Of a stretch of 37,398 nt of DNA, positions 19,910-29,798 are shown in pieces. The notes under the pieces are model-generated. The model did no database searches. It saw only the letters and a list, made by a program, of their open reading frames with translations, and was not told the DNA's origin. The position numbers and the translations under genes were made by a program. Every line of letters begins with the position of its first letter. The stretch's first letter is position 1. The stretch comes from Methanosarcina sp. (GTDB lineage Archaea > Halobacteriota > Methanosarcinia > Methanosarcinales > Methanosarcinaceae), in assembly GCA_003164755.1 (NCBI GenBank), contig PLUB01000092.1:1-37398 (forward strand). Direction: 5' to 3'.

Positions 19910-21311
19910 AGAAAAGAATGTGTAAAGGATATCATAATTTTATATATATAAATATGGGAGAATCAATGGTCTTTACTTTTATGTTTTTCTCGATGTATCT
20001 TCCCTATGTTTCTAAGAACTCGATCATTCCATAGCTTATAGGAATTCATAAGTTTGTATTGATTACATGCTAGCAAATGCAAAAAATAGTGAGAAACACA
20101 GATGTAAAATCAATAAATCCACTTGATATCTATTTCATTATGATTATAAGATAGGGAGCATTCATCTGAAATAATAGACTATATACAGTATTTACATTAA
20201 ATATATGCATTCATGAAAACAATAAAAACAGAAGCTTTGTTATTAAAAATATTGACTCTACTTTCTGCTTTTTGTGATTAAATGAAGTGATACAGAGCTA
20301 ATCAGAATTTACAGATTTTTAGGTACATTACTATGAGAACGGAGTTGATTTCAGACTTGAATCTATTACAGGTATCAAAACTCACTGATTAGCAGGACCA
20401 TATCCACTGCTAAGGTATGACGAAGCTAATACAAACCTACACTGAACTTCCTGCTTTCCCTTTCTGGATATTTAGATATGAATCAGTTAGTTTTTTAATT
20501 TTTTTCTCTGAACAAAATATCTGCGGGGATTTTCCCATGTTTTAACTTCCACAATTTGATTACGTCTCATACATTATTTACAAAGGTCAAAAATTTTTTT
20601 AAAACTATTTTGATTCTTTGCTTTGTGCCAAATGAGTATCTAACGGCCATATGAGCTCTGAAGTATGTATAGAAAAGTATAAAATTTAGATAATCGTAAA
20701 TCTTATATGTAGTAAATTCTTTTAATTGTCTATCTCAGCACCATTTTCTGAAACGGTAAAATGATAATTCCAACAGCTGCGATTGTTACTTACTTAAGTC
20801 CATTTGCTTTATAGTTTCTCAAATCATCCCTTAAGATTTTTGAATATTCATACTAAATTAATTAAATTAATCCTAGATAAAAAATTTAAGTTTTTATGTT
20901 AGTTTGCTGTAAACTATGTAGATTTCCACGACATCAAAACGAAAAAAAGATAGAAAGGAGAACAAATAAGAATGAAGAGCCTGTCATTCGCATGGTGAAG
21001 TGCAAAAGTAATTATGAATAAAGCAATTAAACTGAATGAAAAAGAATGACATTGAAGGTTAAATACTCGAAAGCATTCCCTCAATCTTGACGCTGAAAAG
21101 ATGGTGGAACACTGCAAAAACCAAAGTAATATTGGAAAAAGCTCAGGCTTATTAAGGACAAAATTTCAAGGATCTCAGAGACTTAATTAAAGCTACAATT
21201 TAACCGCCCAAGGAGTTATCAAGATAACACAAAGTATAGTTGTATAAGTAGATACTTTTCTATCCCAGTTATCCTGGTAGATACACGAATTTTAAATATA
21301 AATTTATGAGC
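19910..21311. other. Long intergenic region with dispersed repeat
   Basis: The segment 20,090-20,175 is about three-quarters identical to 9,225-9,305, and 20,240-20,320 resembles 15,960-15,995. A stretch at 20,975-21,200 contains a Lys/Asn-rich plus-strand scrap (AEKMVEHCKNQSNIGK) that is not recognised. No gene can be supported. Confidence 0.4.
20090..20175 (+). repeat. Copy of an AT-rich dispersed repeat
   Basis: GAAACACAGATGTAAAATCA...TGATATCTATTTCATTATGA...TAGGGAGCATTCATCTGAA matches position for position with 9,228-9,305 (GAAACACATAGGTAAAATCA...TAATATCTATTTTATTATGA...TAGGGTATACATC). Neither copy encodes a recognisable protein. Confidence 0.5.
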
Positions 21312-21488
21312 TCATTGAGCCCATAAGGCAATTATTTTATCGATAGCTACATGGGTAAATTTTCCCTCGTTATTGAGAGTAAGAACATTATCTGCACAAG
21401 CTTCAATGTTTCCCCTGAAAACATCGGGTCCGCCACAGTAAACATCTACAGCCTTGTTGAGATAATGTTCTACTATAAAGGATTGCAT
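21312..21488 (-). CDS. 58-residue small protein, possibly Sm/Lsm-like
   Basis: ATG 21,488 (after the G-rich GGGGGTAGGGAACTTG) opens MQSFIVEHYLNKAVDVYCGG, PDVFRGNIEACADNVLTLNN, EGKFTHVAIDKIIALWAQ, ending at TGA 21,312. The pattern hydrophobic-V-x-V...F-x-G-x-I-x-A-x-x-x-N-x-L-x-L...V-A-I-D-K-I-I-A-L resembles one Sm/Lsm beta barrel, in which a short protein binds RNA or regulates another. The sequence looks strongly selected and is full length for such a small fold. The plus-strand frame over the same bases is a shadow. The family assignment is inference from pattern only. Confidence 0.5.
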   Translation of the reverse strand: MQSFIVEHYLNKAVDVYCGGPDVFRGNIEACADNVLTLNNEGKFTHVAIDKIIALWAQ

Positions 21489-22430
21489 CAAGTTCCCTAC
21501 CCCCGTTTCTTTATCGCCTGGTTATTAACATATTTGTTTTTGCTGACACATCCCAGCTTTAAATCTGCAGGGTTCGTCTAATTGTAACTATTCACTCTTT
21601 TCTTATAAATATATTTAAGAATTAAAGCTGATTTTCAGGATGTTATCTGATGATACATGAAAGAAAATTCAATACTTTCTAATCTGGTATCTGCAGTCAT
21701 ATGCAATGTGAAGATCAACATATATTCTTTTCATCATATGATTTTGGATGCAATCACAAAATTGAATCAAAGCCAACAAAATTTATTGATTCTGTTTTAC
21801 AACCTCTAAAAAACTCTGTAAATATCAAGATCAATGGTTCATTTAATAGTGAGTACATTTCTAGTACCATTGAGAGAATATCAATAAACAAGAATCCAAT
21901 TCACTTCGCATCAAAAGGGTAACAAGATATAGTGTGCAAAATATCCACGCACCACCAGCTTAAGAAACTAAGCATTGTAAACATTGAAAAATTTGTCCAA
22001 TAGAATGAAAGGATTCTCATTCAAAGACAAATAATAATTCGGAAAATAAATGAGAGCTATGATTTATCTGCTGATTAATCCGATAATCCTCAGTACGGAA
22101 CAAAGATCAAGCTTACGAAAAATACACAATGCTTGGACAGGCTAAAAAATCGACACGTTTTTAATACTACTACCTTTCCATTTGTACCACTAGCAAAAAC
22201 TAAAGGTATAACATGTCTGCCATTTCGGCAGAAAAAAGGCTAATAAAAGTTGAATATTTATTTTTATCACTTAATTGAAGCCTCGGTTTCATAAATAAGC
22301 GAATTTCGATAAAACCCTGATTCTCAAGAGTAATTTATTACCAGTAATGTTCACATGAAGAAATTTAGGAGTATCGCAATGCTCTATAACTTAACTATTT
22401 TCCTACACTTAGTATAGTGCCATAAGAATA
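21489..22430. other. Intergenic, no secure gene
   Basis: A 73-codon plus-strand frame (21,701-21,922, MQCEDQHIFFSSYDFG...) has a mixed, possibly real composition but no Shine-Dalgarno sequence and no recognised motif. The rest shows only scraps. Confidence 0.35.
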
Positions 22431-23627
22431 TTATGGAATAATATCGTTGCAGACCTCCAAAATCTTTCTAGCAACCCCATTCCAGCTGTGATTCTCAACG
22501 ACATATTTGCGCCCATTCTCACCCAAGATAGCCCGTGTGCTCTCATCGGAAATTAATCCTAATATGGCGGTTGCAAGTTCTTCCGGATTTTCTGGATTCA
22601 CCGCGATTCCTCCTCCAGAAAGTTCAATTAAATCTTTAACACCTGGAATACTACTTGCTACCATCGGCTTTCCACAGGCAAGATATTCATATGTTTTCAA
22701 GGCTGAAAGCCCTATTTTCGAGTTCCTTCTTTTAATAAAAGGAGCAACACAAATTTCAGATGCATTTATGTATAGAGGAACACTTTCGTAAGGAACCCTC
22801 CCGGTGAAGATGAACTTATTGGAAAGCCGTAATTCGGAAGTTATTTTCAGTAATTTATTTTTCATAACCCCATCACCAACAACTAGAAAACGAACTTCAG
22901 GGTGCTTTTCTAGAATTAAAGGAGATGCATAAATCAGGAACTCAACACCCTGCCAGGCTGCAAGGTGCCCGACAAAGCATATGTATTTTTTTGAACTTTC
23001 TAACCTAAGTTCTTTCTTTACTTGTTCTTGGTCCATAGGCTTGAATAAATCGGTATTTGCCCCATTATTGATAACAAAGATCTTATCCTCAGGAATAGAG
23101 TACAAGCTAGCAATTTCGTCCCTGAGTTTATCTGTAACAGAAACTATTCTGTCACAATATTTGTAATTGAGTTTTTCGGAACTGAGTGCAAGATAAGAAA
23201 AAACCTTGTACGCAAATGATTTTGAATTCGTATTTACTTCTAACTCATCTAGAACTAGTCCGTTGACTTCCACAACTAAAGGAATTTTCAAAACTTTACA
23301 TATAAGCATAGGAAAGAACGGGAAAGAATTCTGCCGGAGATAAAGCACATCAGGCCTATTTTTGATACACGAATAAAGAAGGTAAAATAAGAGCATGAGT
23401 TCATAAGATGGCTGTATGAAATACTTATTGTCTATTACAGGCACATACTTTATTCCGGAAATTGCACGATTTCCGCCTTTCGGACTAGGAGCGAAAAGGA
23501 CTATATTAGCATATACTTTTAAATTATTGAGGAGCTCAAGTATATGTATATTTGAACCTGATTTAATATTGAATGATCCATAAAAAACTAAAAAAATATT
23601 ATTCACTTTTTTGAACATAATTTCCAT
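22431..23627 (-). CDS. GT4-family glycosyltransferase
   Basis: The product transfers a sugar from an activated donor onto a growing glycan, probably at the cytoplasmic face of the membrane. It has 398 residues with the GT-B two-domain layout. The N-terminal domain begins at KKVNNIFLVFYGSFN (with SGSNIHILELLNNL). The C-terminal Rossmann domain contains YICFVGHLAAWQGVEFLI, VGDGVMKNKL, FTGRVPYESVPLYINASE and the donor-binding stretch GLSALKTYEYLACGKPMVAS. The first Glu of the usual E-x7-E pair is replaced, while the second (in TYEY) is present, as in many active GT4 enzymes. The start is ATG 23,627 or ATG 23,618, with no strong Shine-Dalgarno sequence. It is divergent from the next GT4 gene. Acceptor and donor are unknown; a role in surface polysaccharide or protein glycosylation is inferred. 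Confidence 0.88.
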   Translation of the reverse strand: MEIMFKKVNNIFLVFYGSFNIKSGSNIHILELLNNLKVYANIVLFAPSPKGGNRAISGIKYVPVIDNKYFIQPSYELMLLFYLLYSCIKNRPDVLYLRQNSFPFFPMLICKVLKIPLVVEVNGLVLDELEVNTNSKSFAYKVFSYLALSSEKLNYKYCDRIVSVTDKLRDEIASLYSIPEDKIFVINNGANTDLFKPMDQEQVKKELRLESSKKYICFVGHLAAWQGVEFLIYASPLILEKHPEVRFLVVGDGVMKNKLLKITSELRLSNKFIFTGRVPYESVPLYINASEICVAPFIKRRNSKIGLSALKTYEYLACGKPMVASSIPGVKDLIELSGGGIAVNPENPEELATAILGLISDESTRAILGENGRKYVVENHSWNGVARKILEVCNDIIP

Positions 23628-23912
23628 TACCAGAATAACAAAAGTAGTTAATTAGTTTTATCCCACCATTTTATGGGGTATTTTGATAACTCTTTGAATT
23701 CATGGGTTATTTGTATGCTCTATATAAGTATGTGACTAAAATAAGGAGTTTAGCGAAATATATAATATATCATTTTTCTTAAGTTAGGAAAAGTGGTTCA
23801 ATATCGATCTTGAAAACGATAATTTAATACACTTTTAGGAGATGTATTTATAGGATTAACTCTCTAGTTTTTCTGTTGTTAGCCTGTCCGGAGCGAAAAA
23901 AGGTAAAAAGCT
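23628..23912. promoter_or_regulatory. Shared upstream region of two divergent glycosyltransferase genes
   Basis: The 285-base gap holds TATA-like strings (CTATATAAG near 23,719 and AATATATAATATATC near 23,757) suitable for either gene. AAAGGTAAAAAGCT is a weak Shine-Dalgarno region just before ATG 23,913. No operator palindrome is evident. Confidence 0.4.
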
Positions 23913-25112
23913 ATGAAAGTACTGGAAGTATGTCAAGAATTTCCTAACAGATATTATCCTCAACTTGGGACATTCATAAAACAAAGTATTGATTCAATTG
24001 CAAAACAGAAAATAAACGTTACTGTTGTTTCCCCAAAACCTGTTGTGATTCCTTTTTCTGCATTTCCATATCATAATTTTTCCAAACTACCGCAGATTGA
24101 GCACACCGAAAAATACGATTTGCACTATCCACGCTATTTATACGTAGTTCCGAAAAAATATTTTTACCCCCTAACAGGGATCTCATATGCTCATTTCGTA
24201 TCCAGATACGCAATTAAAAATATAAAGCCAAAACCTGATCTTCTCCATGCACACTTTTCATACCCTGACGGGTTTGGGATGATAGGGCTTGCAAAGAAAT
24301 GGAAGGTTCCTTTTGTAATAAGTGCACTAGGCACGTTAGAAAGGAAAATTGCCTATGAGGGATCTTACACCTCAAGGCAAATCTTTGAAGCTATGAATTG
24401 TGCGGATAAGGTTCTTTCTGTCAGTGAAGACCTCAAAATTCATATAGTAAATCTTGGAATAAGCGAAGATAAGGTCAGTGTGGTTCCAAATGGCGTTGAT
24501 ATGGAGAAGTTTAAGCCTGCAGGAAAAGAGTATGCAAGAAATATGTTAAATTTACCTCAGGATAAGAAAATTGTTCTGTTTGTGGGAGCCTTAAAAAAAA
24601 TTAAAGGTGTGGATTACCTTATTGAGGCCGCGAAAAGTTTTCTGGATTCTAATATTAGTCTTTATATGGTTGGTAGGGATGATGGCATGAAAAAAAGCCT
24701 AGAAAAAAGAGCACATGAACTCAAAATTGGCAATTACATTAAATTTACCGGACCCTTAAACCATGAGGATATTCCTCTTTGGTTCTCAGCTTCGGATATA
24801 CTAGTGCTGCCTTCCCTTTCCGAGGGTAGACCAAATGTAGTGCTTGAAGCCTTTGCCTGTGAAGTTCCAGTAGTAGCAACAAATGTAGGTGGGATTCCGG
24901 AATTGATGATCAACGGGGAAACAGGATATCTAGTGCCTGCAGAAAATCCTACGGAGTTGTCTGAAAAAGTTAATAAGTTGCTTGGGGATAGAGACCTGAG
25001 AATAAAAATGGGCAAATTCGGACGAAGAACCATAATCCAGCGTGGGCTTACCTGGGAAACCCATGCAAAGAGGACTATAAAAATATACTCGAAACTTTTG
25101 ATGAGTAATTAA
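23913..25112 (+). CDS. GT4-family glycosyltransferase
   Basis: This 399-residue GT-B enzyme begins MKVLEVCQEFPNRYYPQLGT and has the typical N-terminal acceptor domain (LLHAHFSYPDGFGMIGLAKK). Its C-terminal donor domain contains VSVVPNGVDMEKFKP, KIVLFVGALKKIKGVDYLIE, FTGPLNHEDIPLWFSASDIL and a textbook E-x7-E motif in PSLSEGRPNVVLEAFACEVP. It then has VVATNVGGIPELI-like text (GGIPELMINGETGYLV). It should be catalytically active. It is divergent from the GT4 gene at 22,431 and likely works on the same glycan. No flippase, polymerase or sugar-nucleotide enzyme lies nearby, so the substrate cannot be named. Confidence 0.92.
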   Translation: MKVLEVCQEFPNRYYPQLGTFIKQSIDSIAKQKINVTVVSPKPVVIPFSAFPYHNFSKLPQIEHTEKYDLHYPRYLYVVPKKYFYPLTGISYAHFVSRYAIKNIKPKPDLLHAHFSYPDGFGMIGLAKKWKVPFVISALGTLERKIAYEGSYTSRQIFEAMNCADKVLSVSEDLKIHIVNLGISEDKVSVVPNGVDMEKFKPAGKEYARNMLNLPQDKKIVLFVGALKKIKGVDYLIEAAKSFLDSNISLYMVGRDDGMKKSLEKRAHELKIGNYIKFTGPLNHEDIPLWFSASDILVLPSLSEGRPNVVLEAFACEVPVVATNVGGIPELMINGETGYLVPAENPTELSEKVNKLLGDRDLRIKMGKFGRRTIIQRGLTWETHAKRTIKIYSKLLMSN

Positions 25113-25469
25113 AGTGAAGTTTACAGTTTTTGTACTTCTAATGTAACTATTTGTACGTAGTTAAAGACACTCTCTTGAGCATCGCTAGAATTTACTTTGG
25201 AACAGACAAAACTATTTTTCCTAGATTGTCGGGATTTCAGGATATTTTTTGACCTAAGAACCTTCCCAAAAATTCCTTGTTTCGAGTTCCTTTTAATTTA
25301 TCCTCACTGTGGTAATCTTGAATTTTTCATTTTTTTGTATATACGTTTTACTCAATAATTCATGTAAGAAGACATATATATCCGATCTAGAAGCTCTTCA
25401 AACAAAACTAATAATCAGATTATAAAAGCCTCGTAAAGTTTTCGTGACGTTAGGCTCCATACCTTTCTG
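25113..25469. other. Intergenic, no gene recognised
   Basis: AT-rich stretch after the glycosyltransferase, running into an IS110 remnant. No open frame resembles a protein. Confidence 0.45.
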
Positions 25470-25745
25470 GATCTCATAAAACATCTTGATAATGAAATCG
25501 AAAATTTATAGAGATGTATTTTCAATTAAGCTTATGAAAAACATAAAGTAGGGTGGAAATTTCAATGTAGATTCCGGTGATTGGAGAAATTGATGCAGCT
25601 ATTATATACTGAAACAGGCACTTTCAGTAATTTTCTTCAGAAAATAAGCTCGCTTAATTGCTTGGAGTTATTCCGATGCATACCAATCTGCTGATAAATT
25701 CTACAACTAAGAATTACAAAAGGAAAATCAGAGGTATAAAGATGG
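25470..25745 (+). pseudogene. IS110-family transposase remnant (C-terminal part), copy A
   Basis: Shifted frames give HLDNEIENL, IPVIGEIDAAIIY, FSSENKLA, LLGVIP, YQSADKFYN and ITKGKS-like text. This is the C-terminal Transposase_20 region of IS110 enzymes (I-P-G-I-G-E...F-x-S...L...LG-x-x-P...Y-Q-S-x-x-K...I-T-K). Several stops are present and the N-terminal DEDD domain is missing. It sits directly upstream of the cbiQ remnant. A homologous, less complete copy lies at 33,040-33,315 in the same orientation. Confidence 0.65.
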
Positions 25746-25785
25746 ATTCGGATACAGATTGATTCAGCAGCATCAGGGAAGATAA

Positions 25786-26621
25786 ATGGCAAAAAAGAGT
25801 TTCATTGAGAACACAATTGATGGGATCTTAGGCTGTTTTGAGGAAGCTTTTATATCGGAAAATTTTTCTAAGCGAAATGACTTTCTCAGAGCTTGGATCC
25901 TAGGGCCAAGTTAATTTCCATTTTGATCGTAATATTCGCAATGAGTTTGACCAAATATCTGAAATTACTGATCTTTGTTTATGTGCTTAAGTTGCTGTTT
26001 TCTTATCTCAGCAAGATCAATGTGTTGTTCTTCATAAGCGGGTCTGGCTCTTTATTCCCATCTTTCCAGGCATCGTATTCTTACCTATAATTTTTAACAT
26101 TTTCTTCCAGGTAGATCCACTATTATGTTGGCTTATTTAGGCCAGAGTGCCCATTTGGGGTCGTTTTCACTTCCAGAAAGCATAATATTACTAGACAAGG
26201 TGTCTATGCAGCAAGTATATTTATCATGCGTGTTGTAACGTGTGTTTCTGCCGTAGTCTTACTCTTTCTTACCACACCACAGCAGATCCTTTATAAGTCT
26301 TTGCGAACAGTGGGCGTTCCAAAGATATATATTTTCACGCTGGAGATGACAAACAGGTACTTCTTCCTTTTGATGGATTTAGTCCGAGAGATACATTTTG
26401 CCAAGAAAGCCAGGACCGTAAAGGCTAGAAGTATGTTCGATGAACAGAAATGTGTTGGCGGACGCATAGGCTACACGCTGATACGATCTATGGATATTAG
26501 CGAAAAAGTTCACATGGCTATGATATCCAGAGGCTTCAATGGGGATGTTAAGGTAATGCAGGAATTCATAATGCATAAACGAGATTATATCGCAGGTGCA
26601 ACGGCGACATCCCTAAGCTAA
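25786..26621 (+). pseudogene. cbiQ: Broken CbiQ, ECF transporter transmembrane T component
   Basis: Pieces in order are MAKKSFIENTIDGILGCFEE (ATG 25,786), LDPRAKLISILIVIFAMSLT in a shifted frame, a damaged hydrophobic middle, then VVTCVSAVVLLFLTTPQQIL and the cytoplasmic coupling region RYFFLLMDLVREIHFAKKA, VGGRIGYTLIRSMDISEKV, MAMISRGFNGDVKVMQEF. The A-x-x-x-A-R/S-R-G helices that dock to the ATPases are recognisable. The final membrane helix is missing, as the frame ends at TAA 26,621. At least two frameshifts separate the pieces. CbiQ couples the ATPase CbiO to the substrate-binding CbiM in nickel or cobalt uptake. cbiO follows after 48 bases on the same strand. Confidence 0.85.
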
Positions 26622-26669
26622 TAATGGTGTTGATATTCCAAAACATCATTAGGTGATCTGAAGGTGGAA

Positions 26670-27495
26670 ATGATTTTTGATTTAATGAATGTATCATATT
26701 CATATGTAGGCGGGATAAATGCCTTGAAAGATATCAGCTTCAAAGTGAGCCCCGGTGAGCAGATATCTATAATAGGTTCTAATGGCAGTGGCAAATCTAC
26801 TCTACTGACTATCTTGGATGGGCTTATATATCCAACAGTTGGAGAATTTTATGCCCTTGACAATAAGATAACTGAAGACGTTTTTGATACCATCAAGGAT
26901 AATGCATTTAGATCCTATTTTCGGACAAGAGTAAGACTTGTTTTTCAGAATTCAGATGTGCAGCTTTTTTCACCTACGGTATTTGAGGAGATTGCATTTG
27001 GACCGCTGCAGCTTAATCTTACTCCGGAAGAAGTAAAAACCAGAGTTTTGGAAGTCATGGAAATGATCGGGATCACTAAGCTTAAAGATAGATCGCCTCA
27101 TACTCTAAGTGGTGGTGAGAAAAAAAATGTCTGCATAGCCACTGTCCTGGCTAACGACCCCGACGTTCTTCTATTGGATGAACCCACTGCAGAACCTGGA
27201 CCCGAGAACTCAGCTATGGCTGACAAAGCTATTACAGGAGTTAGGGATAGCGGGAAAAACTATAATTACTGCCACTCATGACTTGGAATTGGTAGATCAG
27301 ATCAGCAAAAGAGCTTTAGTCATGGGTGAAGACCATCGAATTGCGATGGATGGGAATGTAGAAAAGGTGCTTAATAATCTGGAACTTCTTCTTGTATCAA
27401 ATCTGATTCATGAGCATATGCACATTCGCGGTAAACTTGTGCATGAACATCTGCATCAAGCTCATGATGAGCACATTCACAGGCATGGGAATTAA
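26670..27495 (+). pseudogene. cbiO: CbiO, ECF transporter ATPase, single frameshift
   Basis: AAGGTG precedes ATG 26,670 (an in-frame GTG at 26,664 is the alternative). The ABC ATPase motifs are all present: Walker A IIGSNGSGKST, Q-loop VFQNSDVQLF, signature LSGGEKKNV, Walker B DVLLLDEPTA, and, after one extra base at about 27,190 in GCAGAACCTGGACC, the D-loop and H-loop LDPRTQLWLTKLL...IITATHDLELVDQ. The C-terminus is His-rich (HEHMHIRGKLVHEHLHQAHD, then EHIHRHGN), typical of nickel/cobalt-type CbiO/NikO. One single-base change separates it from a full-length gene, so a sequencing or assembly error must be considered, although the adjacent cbiQ is clearly dead. Confidence 0.88.
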
Positions 27496-27593
27496 GGTTG
27501 TAACTGACTGATAAGTATCCAAAATTACCAAAAATCTAGATACTGCCAGTTGTTACCCAACTTCTCGTCTGCTCTGTCTTAGTTATCATTTGT

Positions 27594-27601
27594 GGGGGGG
27601 G
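27594..27601. repeat. G8 homopolymer
   Basis: Eight consecutive G bases lie between the convergent cbiO and nicotianamine synthase-like genes, unusual in DNA this AT-rich. Noncoding. It may be a slippage-prone tract or a sequence error. Confidence 0.7.
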
Positions 27602-27651
27602 TAGAACAAATTCCCAGTTAAACTAAAAGGTAAATAGAAGCTGCTGAGTTA

Positions 27652-28473
27652 CTATTTTTTTTCTAGAAACACAACTGTATTATTAACCGGAAGTGCTGGC
27701 TGGGTTCTAAGATATTCTTCAAATCCTGCAGGCAATTCGAAGAGAATGCTGCTATCAAGGATTTTTCTAAGGCCCTTTTCATAGAGACGATAGGAGACTT
27801 TACTTCCTTTGGGCAAAACTTTTGCTAGATGCTCAAATATCTCTTTTTTGGGTTCAGCCTGGGCAGCGATCATGTAAAGTTCACATCTAGCTTCGAGAGG
27901 CAGGCAAAAGTGATTTCCTTCAATTATCCGAATGTTTTCCGAAAGCCGAAGTCTGGAAATTACTTCTCTTGGGAGACTTGCTCTGTTTCCATCTTGCTCA
28001 ATTCCAATTCCACGAACACCATGCTCGTGACAGAGCATTGTCAGACTCTGGGGGAGAGGACCGCTGCCAATAAACACAACGCAGTCTTCTGGTTTTAGGT
28101 TGGAACCGATATATTCTGTCCTGGCGAGCTGCAGATAGTTCGGGTAAAATGTAACGTTTTTGAAGGTTTTCCACGAATTCTGGCTTTCAAGTATACAGTT
28201 TGCTTTTTCGATTTCAAGCTTCAGATTGTATGAAAACCTAAAGTTAGAAATTGCAATAAGCAAGGATTCAAGCCCCAGGCTTTTGAGGATCGTCTCTGTA
28301 GATTTTTCATCCATTTCAAGGGCAGCAAGTTCATCCAACCTCTTAAAAGCTACCTGCAGTTCTACCGAGGAGCTCTCCAAAATCTCATCCTCTCCCATAT
28401 CCTTTACCAGAGCATGAAGCTGTTGAAGTTCTGTAATTAAGTTCAAAGCTTCGACTTGTAAGATTTTATTCAC
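27652..28473 (-). CDS. Nicotianamine synthase-like protein
   Basis: The family makes nicotianamine-type metal chelators by moving aminocarboxypropyl groups from SAM. In archaea the known example is the Methanothermobacter enzyme that makes thermonicotianamine. This 273-residue protein has the family size. The N-terminal half is helical and ends in ENSWKTF-like text (QNSWKTFKNVTFYPNYLQLA, residues 98-117). A Rossmann core follows with CVVFIGSGPLPQSLTML (131-147), VRGIGIEQDG and IIEGNHFCLPLEARCELYMI, and the C-terminus is SYRLYEKGLRKIL...NNTVVFLEKK. The start is GTG 28,471-28,473, overlapping the stop of the upstream paralogue by 8 bases, which suggests translational coupling. It converges on the nickel/cobalt ECF genes cbiQO. 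The actual product is unknown: acceptor and number of transfers cannot be read from sequence. Intact. Confidence 0.82.
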   Translation of the reverse strand: MNKILQVEALNLITELQQLHALVKDMGEDEILESSSVELQVAFKRLDELAALEMDEKSTETILKSLGLESLLIAISNFRFSYNLKLEIEKANCILESQNSWKTFKNVTFYPNYLQLARTEYIGSNLKPEDCVVFIGSGPLPQSLTMLCHEHGVRGIGIEQDGNRASLPREVISRLRLSENIRIIEGNHFCLPLEARCELYMIAAQAEPKKEIFEHLAKVLPKGSKVSYRLYEKGLRKILDSSILFELPAGFEEYLRTQPALPVNNTVVFLEKK

Positions 28474-29342
28474 ACTCCAGGAAGACTAGAGTGTTGTTTG
28501 CTCCACCTGTGGGATATATTTCATTTATTTTCCGAAAACCTCGGGTACACTTCGGCTGAACAGGCCAGTAGAGCAACTGCTTCATGCCGGTACAGTTACG
28601 ATAGCATACAGAAATAAGTTTTTTTGGCTTTGATTTTCTTTTAAGTATTTTTATGGACGTTCTGAAAAATTCGTGATTTTGCTTCGGCAAGCCCTGCTAT
28701 GAGTACCGAGTTCCATTCAACTTTTGAAAGTGATGTTTCATTCCCGCAAATAATACTGATGATTTTTTCGAAGCCAAAGTGCTTTACACACTTTTTTGCC
28801 AGTGCCGCTGCTTCAGGATCCTTATCTATGCCAATGCAGGGTATGCCATATAATTTACTGAAAAGTAATAGAGTAACAGGAATGGGACCGCAGCCTATAA
28901 AAGCCAGTACTTCAATTTTGAGTGAATTCTGAAAATGAACATTGATCAGATTTTCGTATTTAGGATACATGGGAAAAGATTGCAGCATTTTCCAGGGATT
29001 CTCATAGTTCAGTATTTTTTGTGCAAGATGAGTTTCATGCACGCTGAAAAAGCTGCTGTAACTGAAATGAATTATAGGAAGTAAGGACTGGATCACTGGA
29101 TCTTGAAGAATATACTCACACATTTCATTGTCAACATCCAGATGTCCTAGTGCATCCAATTTAGTAAATAATTCATAGAGTTCGACCAGATTTAAATCTT
29201 TCATTTTGGTCAAATCAAACTCTGTAATTTTACTGTGAAAAAGTAACAACTGGGCTCTTATATCCTATAGTTGCAATTGCTTCTCTGAAGTTTGAAATAA
29301 GGCTGGGAAATTAATATCTTCAGTTAGCTGTACAGTGCTCAT
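28466..29342 (-). pseudogene. Second nicotianamine synthase-like gene, amber codon plus one frameshift
   Basis: ATG 29,342 begins MSTVQLTEDINFPALFQTSE, then TAG at 29,265-29,267 (codon 26) with the same frame continuing as DIRAQLLLFHSKITEFDLTK. The family motifs follow: NPWKMLQSFPMYPKYENL (read after YE), VLAFIGCGPIPVTLLLFSK, CIGIDKDPEAAALAKKCVKH and IICGNETSLSKVEWNSVLIA. At FQNVHK an A5 run shifts the frame; taking one A out restores ILKRKSKPKKLISVCYR...GANNTLVFLECE to TAA 28,466. It is a paralogue, not a copy, of the downstream gene. Only two lesions separate it from a full-length protein of about 291 residues. It could be a recent pseudogene, or the amber could be read through and the A run misread. 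Confidence 0.72.
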
Positions 29343-29370
29343 GTCGTTCAATCCCCTACTCCTCATAGTT

Positions 29371-29395
29371 AAATATAATTTATATGATATTTAGC
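29371..29395 (-). promoter_or_regulatory. Candidate TATA box for the nicotianamine synthase-like operon
   Basis: On the minus strand AAATATCATATAAATTATATTT lies about 30-55 bases before ATG 29,342 (core TCATATAAATTATA). GAGGAG at about 29,360 is a possible but distant Shine-Dalgarno sequence. Confidence 0.4.
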
Positions 29396-29798
29396 TCATT
29401 TTCCACAGATGGACACAAGAATGAATCTATTTTCTCAATATGACAGTAACTCAAAAATTAATCTAAACTTCAATGAATAATAGTGGGCAAATAAGGAAAC
29501 AAATTATATATCATTTACATCTGTAGAATATTGGATTTATAATACCCCAGTTTCAATAATTCTTTTTTGTAGGGGTCCATATTTAAAGTTTGTGAGTTTT
29601 ATAGAAAAGTATGTATAAATAAAATATTCGTATCTGACAAATCAAAAATATTATTAGAAATGTCAGAAGGCTTAGCACTAACTTTCAGAATGGTATGAAA
29701 ATGAAAAAAAGTAATTGTTAATTGCGAGAAATAAGGTATGTTACGGCATTTTCAGGAAGGACCCAACCAACAAAATATCGGTACTAAATGGATTTATT

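Noticed and set aside
24019..25033. Minus-strand frames under the second glycosyltransferase
   Set aside because: They are shadows of a clearly intact GT4 gene with an E-x7-E motif on the plus strand.
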